IMG/VR virus record: IMGVR_UViG_3300009332_000009
Coordinates: 1-34,283 of that record
From: a virus
DNA length: 34,283 nucleotides
Direction: 5' to 3' (one strand)
Shown piece after piece: positions 16,428 to 23,522 of this stretch. The first letter of the stretch is position 1, and each line of letters starts with the position of its first letter. The notes under the pieces are model-generated. The model ran no database searches and was not told where the DNA came from. It saw only the letters and a list, made by a program, of their open reading frames with translations. The position numbers and the translations under genes are program-made.

Positions 16428-16552
16428 ACTCTTCACGAAACCCGCTCCAAAATCCAATAGTTTAACATTGAACCTTTCGACATTGAGACAAACAACTTTT
16501 CGTGAAGAGTTTCAATTTCGTGAAGAGTAATTTGACAAGCCCGGTATATAAT
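16428..16552 (+). promoter_or_regulatory. TTTCGTGAAGAGT boxes upstream of a TATAAT element
   Basis: Two direct copies of TTTCGTGAAGAGT (16498-16510 and 16516-16528, period 18) and one perfect inverted copy (16428-16440). They lie just before TATAAT at 16547-16552, which has no -35 hexamer at proper spacing (TTGACA at 16532 is only nine bases away). An activator- or repressor-controlled promoter is possible. Confidence 0.4.
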
Positions 16553-16725
16553 GAACGCATAGCAATAGATGTGCCAAGCGCGCAAAAGCGCAAAGGAAAA
16601 TTTTTCCCCTCTGCGACACCTTTGTCTCACCCATCGCCTAACTTATTGCCCACCAACAACTTACAACCCGGAAATCTTTTCCCTTGCCTATTTACCCCTC
16701 AATAGTTACCTTTAACTATAAGAAA

Positions 16726-16804
16726 AACAACAACTTAGCACACACATTGCCCTGCACAATTCCGAATCGTTCGGAAAATGTTTCTTGTGTGCTAAGTTGT
16801 TGTT
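16726..16804. repeat. 19-bp perfect inverted repeat with nested palindrome
   Basis: AACAACAACTTAGCACACA (16726-16744) is repeated inverted at 16786-16804, 41 bases apart. Between them lies TCCGAA-TCG-TTCGGA (16761-16775). Each long arm ends in one copy of the CAACAACTT repeat, so the array and the potential cruciform are parts of one design. The palindrome GTTCAAACTTGAAC follows at 16802-16815. Confidence 0.85.
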
Positions 16805-16848
16805 CAAACTTGAACGTCCACAATTCACCACAAACAACGGAGCACACA

Positions 16849-17070
16849 ATGCCAACATCCCGCACACAGCAACTAATCGACCACGCAATTTCCGACACAC
16901 CGCGCATCGTACTCCAATTTCACCATCAAGACCAGTTTAACAACTACTACACAATTGAATATAACACACTTTCACGAGAGGAGACCGAATTGTACCTAAA
17001 CGCACACGCCAGAAAATTCTACTTCGGATGGCATCGCCGACACGGCTACACCGCAATGCACAAGGACTAA
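16849..17070 (+). CDS. First gene of the long plus-strand operon, unknown function
   Basis: 73 residues, His/Tyr/Gln-rich: MPTSRTQQLIDHAISDTPRI, then a beta-like HHQDQFNNYYTIEYNTLSREETELYLNAHARKFYFGWHRRHG. ATG is chosen because CGGAG lies seven bases upstream; the frame is open further upstream, but that part covers the inverted repeat and lacks a ribosome binding site. No family recognised. As the promoter-proximal gene it is probably made early. Confidence 0.7.
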   Translation: MPTSRTQQLIDHAISDTPRIVLQFHHQDQFNNYYTIEYNTLSREETELYLNAHARKFYFGWHRRHGYTAMHKD

Positions 17071-17089
17071 AACCTGGAGTGAATGAAAA

Positions 17090-17308
17090 ATGGACTCATT
17101 GGATAGACTTATCGCACGTGACCTCAACGAAACATTACGCGACCTCGACGAAACCTTGTCCAAAGCAACAACCGTACTCGAAGATGACTCCGGCATGGTT
17201 GCAGATGAACTGGTTGCAATCTCCGACCGACTGGAGACAACCGAAAGCGAATTAAACACCCTCACCGGACTTGTCGAATCCATCGTTGCACTCCTAACCA
17301 ATGAATAA
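17090..17308 (+). CDS. Small acidic coiled-coil protein
   Basis: 72 residues, almost entirely predicted helix with heptad hydrophobics (LIARDLNETLRDLDETLSKATTVLEDD and ELVAISDRLETTESELNTLTGLVESIVALL). Net negative. GGAG lies upstream of ATG. It may be an oligomerisation or inhibitor protein; nothing more specific can be said. Confidence 0.7.
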   Translation: MDSLDRLIARDLNETLRDLDETLSKATTVLEDDSGMVADELVAISDRLETTESELNTLTGLVESIVALLTNE

Positions 17309-17319
17309 ACGAGGAAAAA

Positions 17320-17544
17320 ATGAACCGAATACATGATATTGAAACAGACACACATGGAATAGACAGCATTTCAATAGATCTCGAACAAATTGTATACATT
17401 GCCTACTTACCCAACCAAACAAAAGCCGAGATACACACAAACGGAAGTTCAACAATATTTCTCGACTCACACGATGTAATGCACATTGAACAGCTTTGGC
17501 TCGAATATCACAATGCACACAACGCGGAGATGTTCAGAAAATGA
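17320..17544 (+). CDS. Small protein of unknown function
   Basis: 74 residues with alternating strands (SISIDLEQIVYIAYL, AEIHTNGSSTIFLD) and a helical end (DVMHIEQLWLEYHNAHNAEMF), a compact beta-beta-alpha pattern. AGGAAAAA precedes ATG. The stop overlaps the next start in ATGA, inside a TGTTCA-N5-TGAACA hairpin. No family recognised. Confidence 0.7.
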   Translation: MNRIHDIETDTHGIDSISIDLEQIVYIAYLPNQTKAEIHTNGSSTIFLDSHDVMHIEQLWLEYHNAHNAEMFRK

Positions 17545-17547
17545 ACA
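17531..17547 (+). promoter_or_regulatory. TGTTCA-N5-TGAACA hairpin across an ATGA stop/start junction
   Basis: TGTTCAGAAAATGAACA has 6-bp arms and a five-base loop, and the ATG of the next gene lies inside it. The same sequence with one or two changes occurs at 7528 (minus), 24184 and 31832. Confidence 0.45.
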
Positions 17548-17744
17548 ACCCAAAACGCACACAACGAACCCGTACACGAACATTCAACCTACGAATCAAC
17601 GAAGACGGCGTCCTATGCACCGTTGACGAACTCATAGGTCTACGCGCAAACATAGACCGCGCACTGAGCCAATCCACCCGCAAAGAATATTCGTTGTCCA
17701 CAACACACAACAACGTAGTTGCAATACAGGAGCTCGCGCTATGA
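17541..17744 (+). CDS. Small basic protein of unknown function
   Basis: 67 residues starting MNNPKRTQRTRTRTFNLRIN, an Arg/Thr-rich basic N-terminus followed by EDGVLCTVDELIGLRANIDRALSQSTRKEYSL. The ATG overlaps the previous stop (ATGA) and is favoured over an earlier in-frame start because of coupling. The basic arm suggests nucleic acid contact. The downstream start again overlaps (ATGA). Confidence 0.65.
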   Translation: MNNPKRTQRTRTRTFNLRINEDGVLCTVDELIGLRANIDRALSQSTRKEYSLSTTHNNVVAIQELAL

Positions 17745-18172
17745 ACGTCGACAATCTTGAACTCACCACCAAACTCGACACCTCAACGCCAAAGACCAAA
17801 CGCATCGCAATTGAATACCTCCACGGCAAACAACGCGAGATCGCAGACCTAATCCTCCACCTACAAGACGAACTCGACAAAGAAACTGGCCCACGATACG
17901 AAGTCGGCGAACGAGTCAAGTTCACCTACGACAAAACCCTAAACAAACTCGGTCGTGTACTCGACGTACGATTCGCCCACGGATGGGAGTATCGACTCGA
18001 ATACAAAGGACTAAACGCAAAGCGAGCTTTATCGCACGCCTGGTTCCGCGAGGACGAAATTTGGCTCTCACTCGGAATACCCCGCGAACCAACGAAGGCA
18101 CGCAAATCCCGTGAAACCGCCGAACAACGTCGCACCCGACAACTTCGAATCCTGGAGGCGTTTACAGCATGA
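17741..18172 (+). CDS. Unknown protein with SH3-like strand-rich middle
   Basis: 143 residues. A helical N-terminal part (HGKQREIADLILHLQDELDKETG) is followed by YEVGERVKFTYDKTLNKLGRVLDVRFAHGWEYRLEYKGL, which reads like an SH3/KOW-type barrel (GxRV... GrVl...yrVey). A basic helical tail follows (KARKSRETAEQRRTRQLRILEAF). It is coupled at both ends by ATGA overlaps, with AGGAG before the start. The domain impression is by eye only. Confidence 0.7.
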   Translation: MNVDNLELTTKLDTSTPKTKRIAIEYLHGKQREIADLILHLQDELDKETGPRYEVGERVKFTYDKTLNKLGRVLDVRFAHGWEYRLEYKGLNAKRALSHAWFREDEIWLSLGIPREPTKARKSRETAEQRRTRQLRILEAFTA

Positions 18173-18237
18173 ACACAGGAGGACTATTTCTCCCAAGCCC
18201 GTACTGGGCTAAACTGAAACAAAAGGAGACACACACC

Positions 18238-18438
18238 ATGCCCGATCCGCCCACTCGAAAGCTTCGCACAAGTGTCGACCTCGACAGCGACACCCACGCC
18301 AAGTTTATCCGCGCTGTCGAACGACGTGGCTCCACACGCGGCCTACGCGCTCACGTACTACGCACCCTCGTCGAAGTGTTCCTACTCACAGAACAAGGTT
18401 CCTACAACGAAGCCAACAACCTGTTACGGCGCATATGA
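18238..18438 (+). CDS. Ribbon-helix-helix-like DNA-binding protein
   Basis: 66 residues: a basic strand (TRKLRTSVDLDSDT) followed by two helices (HAKFIRAVERRGSTRGLRAHVLRTLVEVFLLTEQG) is the ribbon-helix-helix plan of Arc/MetJ/CopG-type dimeric regulators. AAGGAG six to seven bases before ATG 18238 supports this start. An alternative ATG at 18169 adds 23 residues, overlaps the previous stop and has GGAGG ten bases upstream, so both forms may be made. A candidate protein for binding one of the boxes upstream of this operon. Confidence 0.65.
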   Translation: MPDPPTRKLRTSVDLDSDTHAKFIRAVERRGSTRGLRAHVLRTLVEVFLLTEQGSYNEANNLLRRI

Positions 18439-18623
18439 CACCAATTACTTTACACCCACCTGAAACACGCGCACGCCGTATCCTACGATACACCACCAAC
18501 CTGATGTTCCTTTGTGCCGGAGTTGTCGCGGTATACCTCGTATTCACTCACGCACCGCGTATCTACTACAACTGGGCCATCAAACCATACGTAATTGAAA
18601 CCATAGAGGAGTACACTCAGTGA
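18435..18623 (+). CDS. Single-span membrane protein
   Basis: 62 residues. A basic stretch (TRARRILRYTTN) precedes one clear transmembrane helix (LMFLCAGVVAVYLVFTHAP), followed by a polar tail (YYNWAIKPYVIETIEEYTQ). The positive residues before the helix place the N-terminus in the cytoplasm. It is coupled to its neighbours by ATGA and GTGA overlaps. It might anchor the following glycosyltransferase or act on the host membrane; both are guesses. Confidence 0.7.
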   Translation: MTPITLHPPETRARRILRYTTNLMFLCAGVVAVYLVFTHAPRIYYNWAIKPYVIETIEEYTQ

Positions 18624-19528
18624 ACATCCTACTTACCAACTTCGCCATGACCGCACCAGGCGGCACCGAGCGATGGACGCAAACACTCGCAGCCGAATTC
18701 AAACAGCTCGGCCATACCGTCCATCTATGGACACCACATCCCGGCATCGAATCCGCAGCACTCGACGACATCTGCGTCCTCCACAAGCGTCCACCAACCA
18801 CCCAGCGATTCGACATCTGCCTCATCAACCACAACAAATGCCTCCAATCCATCCACGGCAATCCCTCGCCAAAGATCTTCACCAGTCACGGACCACACAA
18901 CACGCTTGAACTTCCCATCGAAGGAGCCGACGCATATGTGGCCATATCTGAAGAAGTTCAACAAGTCGTCAATGCCCACGGATTTCGCGCAACCGTGATC
19001 CGTAATCCAATCGCACCCGAATTCTTCGACGCACCTCCGCCATCTCCTTTCGTCAATTTTGTCCTGTACCTCACAAAAGGCAACTACCCGGACTTTGGCC
19101 TTACCCTCGGACAAGTGTGCGACAACCGTGGCTTTTACCTCGACATAATCCACTCCGAGCGGTATCCATCCTGTGCAGTGGCGCACCGCATGGCAGCAGC
19201 GGACATCGTGGTCACCATTGGCCGTGGCGTACTCGAAGCCCTCGCCAGTGGACGCAACATAATCGTCGCAGACGAGCGCACACCGAATGGCCCACTCGCT
19301 GATGGGTTTCTCCTACCGGAACACATACGCCCGTGGCGTAAACGCAACTTCGCGGGGCGCACATCCCACATCGAGCCATCCGCTGTCGATCTTAACTCCT
19401 GGTTCGATATGTACGACCCCGCACATTACGAACCATTCCACAAATACGCCCTCGACAACCACCATGCCTCCTCCATCGCAAAGAGCTACCTAAAGCTCGC
19501 AGAAAGGACAATCGCAAATGCCAGCTAA
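18620..19528 (+). CDS. GT-B glycosyltransferase (GT4-like)
   Basis: 302 residues from GTG, which overlaps the previous stop (GTGA) and has GAGGAG upstream. The N-terminal Rossmann half starts MNILLTNFAMTAPGGTERWTQTLAAEF with the GG loop typical of GT4 enzymes. Linker-region VAISEEVQQVV and VIRNPI are also typical. The C-terminal half has GRGVLEALASGRNIIVADE (residues 201-219), the nucleotide-sugar site with its conserved Glu. It is shorter than bacterial GT4 enzymes (350-400 aa) but both halves are present. The sugar and acceptor are unknown: host surface glycan, phage DNA base or virion protein. One of three glycosyltransferases in the window. Confidence 0.8.
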   Translation: MNILLTNFAMTAPGGTERWTQTLAAEFKQLGHTVHLWTPHPGIESAALDDICVLHKRPPTTQRFDICLINHNKCLQSIHGNPSPKIFTSHGPHNTLELPIEGADAYVAISEEVQQVVNAHGFRATVIRNPIAPEFFDAPPPSPFVNFVLYLTKGNYPDFGLTLGQVCDNRGFYLDIIHSERYPSCAVAHRMAAADIVVTIGRGVLEALASGRNIIVADERTPNGPLADGFLLPEHIRPWRKRNFAGRTSHIEPSAVDLNSWFDMYDPAHYEPFHKYALDNHHASSIAKSYLKLAERTIANAS

Positions 19529-19766
19529 AGCAATTACCGCACAGAACGGTACCATAATCCCGTTGCACCAGATCCAGCGCGTATTCACCGACGCAGACGG
19601 AAACCTCCGCGCACAACTCATGGCCGGTGCAGAGATTATCATGGACCGCGAGTACGCCGCCGCCGCACACATCGTATGCGCGGAATTGCTCGTATCCTTC
19701 GCCCTATCCACCGTAATCCCACCGGAGACTTCCGACGATGACGAATCCGACAGCGATTCCGAGTGA
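19518..19766 (+). CDS. Small protein with acidic Asp/Ser/Glu tail
   Basis: 82 residues. The first 65 have strand-like and Ala-rich helical character (IPLHQIQRVFTDADGNLRAQLM; EYAAAAHIVCAELLVSFAL). The last 12 are nearly all Asp, Ser and Glu. Acidic tails of this sort occur on phage ssDNA-binding proteins and DNA mimics, but nothing else here supports either. It overlaps both neighbours by 11 and 29 bases; AAAGGA precedes ATG. Confidence 0.65.
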   Translation: MPAKAITAQNGTIIPLHQIQRVFTDADGNLRAQLMAGAEIIMDREYAAAAHIVCAELLVSFALSTVIPPETSDDDESDSDSE

Positions 19767-20166
19767 ACTCACACCCGATACACCACGCTACGTATTCTAC
19801 AAAAACCAGGCCCGCGAGGTCGAGTGTGTCCAACCCAGTGCGTTGCCGCCACACGCACATCTATACAAGCTCCGTCCGCTTGTCGGCAGCACAGAAGTCG
19901 ACCTCGTAGAACCGGACCTATGCGTACCACTCACCCAGGACGACGAACTCATCATCAAGGTCACAACCTCGTTGCAAGATATGACCGACGACGAACTACG
20001 AGCCGCCATGTCCGCCGCCGAAAAGATCAACGTCAAAGACGACCGAAAGATCACAACCGACGCGGCTACGCGCAAACGCAGCGAAAAGACCGCGCAAAAG
20101 AAAGTCAACGCACTCGCGATGGCAGCCGCCCTCGGCATAGACGTTACCGAATTGGAGAACAAGTGA
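19738..20166 (+). CDS. Unknown protein, basic C-terminal half
   Basis: 142 residues. The first half is Pro-rich with strands (TPRYVFYKNQAREVECV; VGSTEVDLVEPDLCVPL). The second is helical and charged (MTDDELRAAMSAAEKINVKDDRK...RSEKTAQKKVNALAMAAALGIDV). GGAG lies nine bases before ATG. It shares one base with the next start. No family recognised. Confidence 0.7.
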   Translation: MTNPTAIPSELTPDTPRYVFYKNQAREVECVQPSALPPHAHLYKLRPLVGSTEVDLVEPDLCVPLTQDDELIIKVTTSLQDMTDDELRAAMSAAEKINVKDDRKITTDAATRKRSEKTAQKKVNALAMAAALGIDVTELENK

Positions 20167-20384
20167 TGGCCGAACGCATTACCATCGAAGTTGCTCCGTT
20201 CGCAAACGCAACCGTCGACGACCTGCGACACGCAATCGCAGCAGCAGCCACAGCAGGCAACCAACTCGGACGACAAGGGAAAGAGGTCATCGCCATCGGC
20301 ACCACGCAAGTCGGCTCCCGTCTCGACATAACCATCGAGTTCCAGACAATCTCACCGCTCGCCATACTCGGAGTAAATAACTAA
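20166..20384 (+). CDS. Small protein of unknown function
   Basis: 72 residues: MAERITIEVAPFANATVDDL, a helical Ala/Gln segment, then two strands (EVIAIGTTQVGSRLDITIEF) and a short end. The beta-alpha-beta-beta look suggests a compact single domain. It starts on the last base of the previous stop and ends sharing a base with the nuclease gene (TAATG), so it is translated with them. Confidence 0.65.
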   Translation: MAERITIEVAPFANATVDDLRHAIAAAATAGNQLGRQGKEVIAIGTTQVGSRLDITIEFQTISPLAILGVNN

Positions 20385-21280
20385 TGCAATGCAAAATAGA
20401 CCACGACGCCCACGAACTCGTTCTCGACAACAGCTCGCTCGAACTACTACGATCCTGTCCACGAAAGTATCACGAGCGCATATGCCAAGGCCTCGTACGA
20501 AAACCAATCGTGCTCTACGGAGTAGAAGACGCACCGAATCCAGCCCTGCACTTCGGCTCCATCATGCACAACGCACTCGACACGCTCTACACAACCGGCT
20601 CGCTCGACCAAGCAATCGAAGTGTTTGCAGACAACTTCATCGAATCTCCCGACGAAAAGAAGCGTACCCTCGCACGGGGAGTCGAAGTCCTAAACGGATA
20701 TGTCGACACACATGGCGAATTCCTACGTAACGGCTTCGACGCAGTTGTATGCGAAACCCCATTGCGAATGGAACTCGGCACCATTGTTGTCGCCAGCGCA
20801 ACTTGGACTGTGATCTACCAAGGAAAGATCGACAAGATTTTCTACGAATCGGACTCCGAATGTTTTTGCCTCGACCACAAAACATCCACTTGGGCACCGG
20901 AGTTCCTGATCGACTCGTACTCAATTAGCCCGCAATTCTTTGGCTACATATACATGCTCCGACACGCACTCAATGTGCCCGTCTACAAGCTCGTAGTCGA
21001 CCTGCTCGTCATGTGGCCAAAGCGCAACGACTTCATTTGGAAAAACGTCTACCTCGACGACGATGCCGAACGCGAATGGCTCGCAAATATCCTCCAGACC
21101 GCGCACACCGTCCTCACCTACGACGCAGCTGGTGTCTGGCCAATGCACGCACCACACGCCTGCTCAACCTGGAACCGTATGTGCCAATACAGCGACATAT
21201 GCAACGCCAATGTATCCCAGGCACAACTGCTGCGTGACTCACTCTACAAACCCGCAGACTATGACCCGGAGAACTTTTGA
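20384..21280 (+). CDS. PD-(D/E)XK nuclease, Cas4/RecB-like, probable Fe-S cluster
   Basis: 298 residues. The active site reads IYQGKIDKIF (Asp150) and CLDHKTS (Asp164, Lys166), followed by the QxxxY element PQFFGY (Gln184, Tyr188); His62 in GSIMHNAL is the usual upstream His. Cys25 (LLRSCPRKY) together with Cys260, Cys267 and Cys273 gives the one-plus-three cysteine layout of Cas4/AddB-type 4Fe-4S nucleases. These are DNA exonucleases of the PDDEXK_1 (PF12705) type. With the DEDD exonuclease, Sak4-like ATPase and ssDNA-binding protein downstream it probably resects DNA ends for recombination-dependent replication. No Cas1 or CRISPR array is seen, so it is not part of a CRISPR system here. Confidence 0.85.
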   Translation: MQCKIDHDAHELVLDNSSLELLRSCPRKYHERICQGLVRKPIVLYGVEDAPNPALHFGSIMHNALDTLYTTGSLDQAIEVFADNFIESPDEKKRTLARGVEVLNGYVDTHGEFLRNGFDAVVCETPLRMELGTIVVASATWTVIYQGKIDKIFYESDSECFCLDHKTSTWAPEFLIDSYSISPQFFGYIYMLRHALNVPVYKLVVDLLVMWPKRNDFIWKNVYLDDDAEREWLANILQTAHTVLTYDAAGVWPMHAPHACSTWNRMCQYSDICNANVSQAQLLRDSLYKPADYDPENF

Positions 21281-21594
21281 TGTCCGACGAGAACTGCACC
21301 TACCTCAATCGAGGAGATGGCTCAGCGAGATTCACCGACAGCATGGCCGATCTAACCGCAGAGATACGCTTCAACAACGTACACAACGACCTACAGCTCT
21401 GCGGCGCATACATGCGACTCATCCTCGCCTGGGCACGCAGCAGCGAACTCAGCTTCGAGCAAATGATAATCCTATTCGCTAACGAAGCGATGAACATGGG
21501 ACCACCAGACCGTACGAGCCTCAACACAATGGACGAACTCCTCGAAGAAAGAGAGCCACCAAATGACGACGACCCCCTCGATCTTGATGTATGA
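21280..21594 (+). CDS. Unknown helical protein in the recombination module
   Basis: 104 residues from ATG 21280, which overlaps the nuclease stop (TGATG) with GGAG just upstream; an in-frame TTG one codon earlier is less likely. The middle is helical (MADLTAEIRFNNVHNDLQL; SFEQMIILFANEAMNM) and the C-terminus is acidic (EEREPPNDDDPLDLDV). It overlaps the exonuclease gene by 32 bases. An accessory factor of the nuclease pair is possible; no family recognised. Confidence 0.7.
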   Translation: MSDENCTYLNRGDGSARFTDSMADLTAEIRFNNVHNDLQLCGAYMRLILAWARSSELSFEQMIILFANEAMNMGPPDRTSLNTMDELLEEREPPNDDDPLDLDV

Positions 21595-22171
21595 CAGCGA
21601 AATCATCGACATAGGACCACGTGAGATTTTACGCCGTCCAACCTCACTCACGGTCAGTGTTGTTTGCACATGGTCACCCACTGATGGCTTTCGCGATTGG
21701 TTCGAACCCGACACCGCCGCACTCGTCCAGTACATGCTCACATTCGACTACCTAATCGGTTTCAACACCATCAAGTTCGACAACCCGGTGATCTACCCCG
21801 GTCTCAATGAAGCTTACTCCGGCAAGTTTGTCGACATGTTCGCCGACATCCACGAAGCAACTGGGCGCATGTACGGACTCAAAGCCGTCACACAAGCCAA
21901 CTGTGGCAGCACAACGGACGAGGAAGTCGACGGAGCAGCCGCACCCAAAATGTGGGCCTCCGGTAAACGCCTCGAAGTAATCCGTTATTGCCGCAACGAC
22001 GTCGAGATGACCACCGCGCTTCTGCGACGAATGCTCAACAACAACCCACTCACACTACGAGACAAATACAACAACGTCAAACGACGCAACGTACCACTCC
22101 ACGCACGAACCTCAACCACAAGGGAGCCGCTCGACTATGAAAGCATTCGACAGTGCATCGCCTCCGCCTAA
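21563..22171 (+). CDS. DEDD-family 3'-5' exonuclease (RNase H-like fold)
   Basis: 202 residues. Three exonuclease motifs are present: ILMYDSEIIDIG (Asp11, Glu13), LIGFNTIKFDNPVI (Asn68, Asp73) and RYCRNDVEMT (Tyr142, Asp146), the YxxxD form of the DnaQ group. It resembles the RNase_H_2/YprB-type domain (PF13482). The polymerase fusion further downstream has its own intact exonuclease motifs, so this one is more likely a recombination or repair nuclease than a proofreader. It overlaps both neighbours by more than 30 bases. Confidence 0.8.
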   Translation: MTTTPSILMYDSEIIDIGPREILRRPTSLTVSVVCTWSPTDGFRDWFEPDTAALVQYMLTFDYLIGFNTIKFDNPVIYPGLNEAYSGKFVDMFADIHEATGRMYGLKAVTQANCGSTTDEEVDGAAAPKMWASGKRLEVIRYCRNDVEMTTALLRRMLNNNPLTLRDKYNNVKRRNVPLHARTSTTREPLDYESIRQCIASA

Positions 22172-22880
22172 CACAGCCCGTACCATCATCAACTACGGAC
22201 GACCAGGCACAGGCAAAACCCACAGTGTGGCAACACTACCTCCATGCGCCCGACCAATCGTAATGTTGGACATAGACAAAAAGTCCGACACGTTGCACAA
22301 CCTACTACCGGATGGCGACTTGCTCATCTATCGTTTCGACGAGTTCGTAACCGAAGGCACAAGGAACCCACGTACCCGGAGTGTGCTCTACGAACAGGTA
22401 AAGGACTGTATCCTCGGCCTCAAAGGTGCACACCCAGATGTACGTACAGTGGTGCTCGACAGTGCAACCACCCTCACCAGTGGCGTAATGCTCGCAGCGA
22501 GGGACCATTTCGGTCGGCCAGATATGTCCAAGAGCGAATGGGACGACTACAACATAACCCTCAACCTGGTTACGAAGGTAGTAGTCGTGCTCAAGGCTAT
22601 CGGCTGTAACGTCATCATTAACGCCCATGAGGACACAACGGTCGATCTCGAAGGGACAAAGTCCGGTGCACCCGCGTTTTACGGCAAACTCGCCACAATT
22701 GTACCAGGCCATATGCAAGAACTGGTGCACTCCCGCATACAAAACTCTCGCAACGGTAACACCTACGTGTGGGAAACCAAAGCTGGTCCGTTCTTTGACG
22801 CGAGAACCACGTTGGATTTGCCCGCAAGCGTGCCACAAGACTACAGCGTATTCTTTCCACAGGAGACCACCGATGGATGA
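22137..22880 (+). CDS. Sak4-like RecA-fold ATPase (phage recombinase)
   Basis: 247 residues. Walker A is INYGRPGTGKTHS (P-loop 21-28), Walker B is RTVVLDSATTL (Asp108), and CNVIINAHED is in the position of a sensor strand. Length and motif spacing match the AAA_24 (PF13479) group, which includes Sak4 single-strand-annealing/RecA-like proteins of phages. The ssDNA-binding protein gene three genes downstream is the usual Sak4 partner. It probably pairs complementary strands during recombination. GGGAG lies before ATG. Confidence 0.8.
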   Translation: MKAFDSASPPPNTARTIINYGRPGTGKTHSVATLPPCARPIVMLDIDKKSDTLHNLLPDGDLLIYRFDEFVTEGTRNPRTRSVLYEQVKDCILGLKGAHPDVRTVVLDSATTLTSGVMLAARDHFGRPDMSKSEWDDYNITLNLVTKVVVVLKAIGCNVIINAHEDTTVDLEGTKSGAPAFYGKLATIVPGHMQELVHSRIQNSRNGNTYVWETKAGPFFDARTTLDLPASVPQDYSVFFPQETTDG

Positions 22881-23253
22881 ATCCAATGCAGATGTCGTCA
22901 TCAATATGTCCTCCGACGATGCAGCCGCAATGCGTGAGCGACTCGAACGTCACCCGGCATTTGCCCTGCACGAACTTACTGAATCCCTCGTCAATGAAAT
23001 TTTCGTAGGGTTCGCAATGGGCATGTACTTGGAGCACAAAGACCACAACGCAACGCTCCGGCAGCAGTTGCTGCGTGTCTACAAGTACCTAATCTTCACC
23101 GATCCGGCCCGTATAGTCGGCAAAAACGAACCCAAACAATCCGAGATAGGAGGCTACCAAAAACGTGACTGGAAAACCATCGAAGCAAGCCAAAAGCGTG
23201 CAGCCGAAGAGCGAGAACGCGCCGAAAGTTCCATCCACTTACCGACGGACTGA
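22873..23253 (+). CDS. Unknown helical protein next to Sak4
   Basis: 126 residues from ATG 22873, overlapping the previous stop by eight bases. An acidic start (MDESNADVVINMSSDDAAAM) is followed by helices (LTESLVNEIFVGFAMGMYLEHKDH) and a highly charged C-terminal helix (ASQKRAAEERERAESS). No family recognised. The 3' end contains AGGAGG, which serves as ribosome binding site of the next gene, so the two overlap by 89 bases. Confidence 0.7.
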   Translation: MDESNADVVINMSSDDAAAMRERLERHPAFALHELTESLVNEIFVGFAMGMYLEHKDHNATLRQQLLRVYKYLIFTDPARIVGKNEPKQSEIGGYQKRDWKTIEASQKRAAEERERAESSIHLPTD

Positions 23254-23518
23254 CGCAAACCCGTTCGTTCACGTCGACTCGCTCGACAACAAACAGGTTT
23301 TCGCAAATCCTGCTCGCTTCGACTACATCGAAGTCGACGAAACCGACCGAATAGTATTTTTCATCAAACAGTATTCCGCAGGGATATACTCACATATGTC
23401 CTTGTCCTTTTCCACTCAGCCCGAAGCATTTAAGGACATGCTCGGTTACCTGGGCTACGCGCCCACACGTATCGAACAACTCACGAAGCCAACAACCACA
23501 CCTACGAGAGGAAACTAA
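23165..23518 (+). CDS. Small unknown protein, GTG start
   Basis: 117 residues. GTG at 23165 is chosen because AGGAGG lies 11 bases upstream. The first 28 residues, inside the overlap with the previous gene, are basic and probably flexible. The remainder has an ordered strand-and-helix pattern (FDYIEVDETDRIVFFIKQY; FSTQPEAFKDMLGYLGY). An internal start is possible but lacks a ribosome binding site. It sits directly before the ssDNA-binding protein gene and may belong to the recombination module. Confidence 0.65.
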   Translation: MTGKPSKQAKSVQPKSENAPKVPSTYRRTDANPFVHVDSLDNKQVFANPARFDYIEVDETDRIVFFIKQYSAGIYSHMSLSFSTQPEAFKDMLGYLGYAPTRIEQLTKPTTTPTRGN

Positions 23519-23522
23519 TCTC

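Larger units (their letters stand above)
15974..16804. repeat. CAACAACTT repeat array, candidate replication origin / control region
   Basis: Ten copies of CAACAACTT in a gene-free AT-rich stretch. Eight are forward (starting 15975, 16165, 16249, 16289, 16361, 16400, 16654, 16728) and two inverted (16235, 16795). Most extend to ACAACAACTTA, and several to TAAAAACAACAACTTA. Two of them are also preceded by TAACTCG. A TA-rich tract (16050-16080) including ATACATATATGTAT could be a duplex-unwinding element. Iteron-like repeats beside an AT-rich tract, at the point where the long replication operon begins, fit an origin; an operator array for a phage regulator is the alternative. The whole gap 15690-16848 holds no convincing gene. 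Confidence 0.6.

Noticed and set aside
16532-16552. TTGACA and TATAAT as one sigma-70 promoter
   Set aside because: Only nine bases separate the hexamers, far less than the 16-18 needed.
16502-16705. A 67-codon plus-strand frame in the repeat region
   Set aside because: It begins at a GTG inside a TTTCGTGAAGAGT box, has no ribosome binding site and ends among the repeats.
15974-16804. A CRISPR array
   Set aside because: The repeat unit is only 9-16 bases, spacing is irregular, some copies are inverted, and no cas1 or effector gene is present; the Cas4-like nuclease sits in a recombination module.
18620-19528. A T4-type beta-glucosyltransferase for hydroxymethylcytosine
   Set aside because: The sequence pattern is GT4-like, and no dCMP hydroxymethylase or dCTPase gene is visible.
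22305-22904. A 199-codon minus-strand frame opposite the Sak4-like gene
   Set aside because: The plus strand has intact Walker motifs; the antisense product is Cys/His/Val-rich with no recognisable order.
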